Under the pieces are notes generated by a model. That model was given only the letters and a program-made list of their open reading frames with translations. It did not search any database and was not told where the DNA came from. From positions 1 through 64,000 of the forward strand of contig CALWNI010000002.1 in the NCBI GenBank assembly GCA_944382775.1: a DNA stretch of 64,000 nt. Reading direction: 5' to 3'. Shown in pieces: positions 62,701 to 64,000 of this stretch. Source of the DNA: an uncultured Allofournierella sp. GTDB taxonomy: Bacteria; Bacillota; Clostridia; Oscillospirales; Ruminococcaceae. How positions within the stretch are numbered: the stretch's first letter is position 1; every line of letters starts with the position of its first letter. The position numbers were made by a program, and so were the translations under genes.

Positions 62701-63726
62701 TTAACGAGCTAAAAAGAAACCTACCACAGCAATGGCGGTGCAAAGCACTGCGGTAATGGGGGGTGCCCAACGAATGATTTTTTCTGCAACCACATCGCGG
62801 GGATCCATTTCTTCGTCGTATTCTTCTTCGTAGTCGTCTTGGTAGTCTTCTTCGTAACCGTACTCTTCGGCGTAGTCGTCGGCATAGTCATCCTGCTCGT
62901 TGTATGCTTCCTGTGCATAACGCATCGAGGCCGCACGGCTTTGTGCGCGTTGCGGCGCAATGGTAACGTCGTCGTCCTCTTCGTCAGAAAAACGATGCAG
63001 CGGCGGTACGTTGTACCCTGCTTGCTGCTGCGATTTCAGCGGCGGTACAGGGCGGGTAGGTGCCTCGTCGGTTACAGGCGACACCATGCGGGTGGGCTGT
63101 TCGTCCATACTGGGCTGTGCGGCACGCTCGGCCTGCAACAGGCTGGACAATGTATTTTGCAGTAAGATGCGGTCGCTGCCACACTCGCTGCACCATACAC
63201 CGTCTTCTTCCCGTGGGTGGAAAGCACCACAGGCGCAGTACCAACCCTGGTCCAACACCTGCGGAACATAGCCCAGCCCCTCTTTGCGTGTGCGCTCACA
63301 CAGTTTCTTTGCCAAATCGTCCGAAAGCTTTTTAGGGGCAGGCAGACGTGTGCGGGAAAATGCAGTAAGGTCAATGATTCCGCCATCGGCCAGATAGGCT
63401 TCCAGCAAATCGACCTCTACACTGCCAATGGCAGTTTGGCTGATATACACCGCATCATCGGCACCAAATACCTGTGCGTTGGAAGTATCCAACCCTTGAT
63501 AGCAAAATTGGTCTTGGCATACCACATTGCCGTTTCGGTCTTTGCATTTAAACTCTACCAGCAAAGCCACAATCGGTTCGTTGGTAATGTTTTTAAAGGA
63601 TAAGCAAACCGCAATATCACCGCTTACATCCCCTTTTAGCAACTCAACCTTTACAAACTGGATCGGACTGCCTTTGGTATAATAATTCGCCCGCGATTGG
63701 GCCAATAAGTCAAAATTCTCTTCCAT
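62701..63726 (-). CDS. Tail-anchored zinc-ribbon protein with acidic Tyr-rich linker
   Basis: A 341-residue protein I cannot assign. The N-terminal 150 residues form a beta-rich domain (FVKVELLKGDVSGDIAV and later segments). A zinc ribbon follows (CACGAFHPREEDGVWCSEC, about 162-182), then a Pro/Arg linker and a highly acidic stretch rich in Asp, Glu and Tyr (about 270-310). One span closes the protein (about 318-338) with FFLAR at the end, so it should sit in the membrane with nearly all of it in the cytoplasm. It begins 44 bases after ftsH, probably in the same transcript. Confidence 0.75.
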   Translation of the reverse strand: MEENFDLLAQSRANYYTKGSPIQFVKVELLKGDVSGDIAVCLSFKNITNEPIVALLVEFKCKDRNGNVVCQDQFCYQGLDTSNAQVFGADDAVYISQTAIGSVEVDLLEAYLADGGIIDLTAFSRTRLPAPKKLSDDLAKKLCERTRKEGLGYVPQVLDQGWYCACGAFHPREEDGVWCSECGSDRILLQNTLSSLLQAERAAQPSMDEQPTRMVSPVTDEAPTRPVPPLKSQQQAGYNVPPLHRFSDEEDDDVTIAPQRAQSRAASMRYAQEAYNEQDDYADDYAEEYGYEEDYQDDYEEEYDEEMDPRDVVAEKIIRWAPPITAVLCTAIAVVGFFLAR

Positions 63727-63770
63727 AAAGAACTGGGCTCCTTTCCTGTTATCGTTCGGCTTGCCAACGC

Positions 63771-64000
63771 TTATTCATTTGGCATCTGCTCAAAAGGATT
63801 TTGCTCGCTTTTGGGCTGTTCCGGCATCTGCTCGGCAGGTTCTGCCATTTCAGCAGGTTCCGCCGGCTCTACGGGAGCAACGGGCGGTACGGTTTCCGCC
63901 TCTTCCAACGGAGGCAGAGTTCCGCCTTCCATAATGGTCTTAAACTCTGCGCCGGACAGCTTTTCCCGAAGCATCAGCTCTTTTGCAACAATGTGCAGTT
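63771..64000 (-). CDS. ftsH: ATP-dependent zinc metalloprotease FtsH, C-terminal end (cut by window edge)
   Basis: About 75 C-terminal codons are present. The segment LHIVAKELMLREKLSGAEF matches the end of the FtsH peptidase domain (usually LHxVAxxLLExExxxGxEF). After it comes a tail of about 50 residues rich in Pro, Glu and Ala with PAEPAEMAEPAEQ repeats. FtsH is a membrane protease that clears damaged and regulatory proteins. The gene continues beyond base 64000, so only the family, not the full architecture, can be checked. Confidence 0.8.
   Translation of the reverse strand, partial: LHIVAKELMLREKLSGAEFKTIMEGGTLPPLEEAETVPPVAPVEPAEPAEMAEPAEQMPEQPKSEQNPFEQMPNE

Overview
The window is a stretch of ordinary core chromosome from an anaerobic Gram-positive bacterium of the class Clostridia. 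The Oscillospiraceae/Ruminococcaceae group is the best guess, inferred from gene content and protein style without any database search. Supporting signs are AGGAGG-type ribosome sites, sigma-A promoters with 17-base spacers, a dnaG-rpoD operon, a BofA/YaaL pair (sporulation lineage), WalJ, MtaB, a class D sortase, NADP-type glutamate dehydrogenase and a monomeric [FeFe] hydrogenase. I saw no tRNA, rRNA, CRISPR array, insertion sequence or prophage.

Layout. 1-8605 (minus): start of rpsL, rpoC, rpoB and an Rrf2 regulator with a clear self-operator. 8786-15405 (minus): a DUF2798 membrane protein, then dgt, DUF2500, dnaG, rpoD and a small zinc-binding protein as one probable operon, plus yigZ and rpmE. 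15641-21319 (minus): a cell-surface locus made of CpsC/CpsD/CpsB (bacterial tyrosine kinase module), a small secreted protein with a noncanonical sorting signal, a class D sortase, an unrecognised four-span membrane protein and a VanY-type carboxypeptidase. 21712-26483: phosphoglucomutase, then plus-strand comM, a Nudix hydrolase and gmk. 26524-38227 (minus): a Gld-type ABC export operon, plsY, der, a DUF512 protein, rpmF, yceD, a small P-loop protein, pgi and dacF. 38412-43651 (plus): mtaB, the hydrogenase and a diguanylate cyclase gene broken by one frameshift. 43746-52272 (minus): WG-repeat lipoprotein, rlmH, walJ, murA, an M23 peptidase, a pseudouridine synthase and gdhA. 52559-52904 (plus): RNase P RNA. 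52958-64000 (minus): bofA, yaaL, a Crp/Fnr regulator with its MFS transporter, rnr, secG, a divergent type IIA topoisomerase pair, a tail-anchored zinc-ribbon protein and the end of ftsH.

Most genes are housekeeping. The places where sequence and context say something less expected are: the surface locus, where a tyrosine-kinase module with no glycosyltransferases sits beside a sortase and a likely substrate, behind a promoter followed at once by a terminator-like hairpin; the MFS gene with a perfect Crp/Fnr-like palindrome centred about 42 bases before its predicted transcript start; the split GGDEF gene; the divergent topoisomerase pair with changed motif residues; and three genes whose best ribosome site points to a rare start codon or lies inside a hairpin.

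Start sites were reassigned by eye where a ribosome site supported a different codon. Promoter and terminator calls rest on hexamer and stem matches read by eye; energies and transcripts were not computed or measured.
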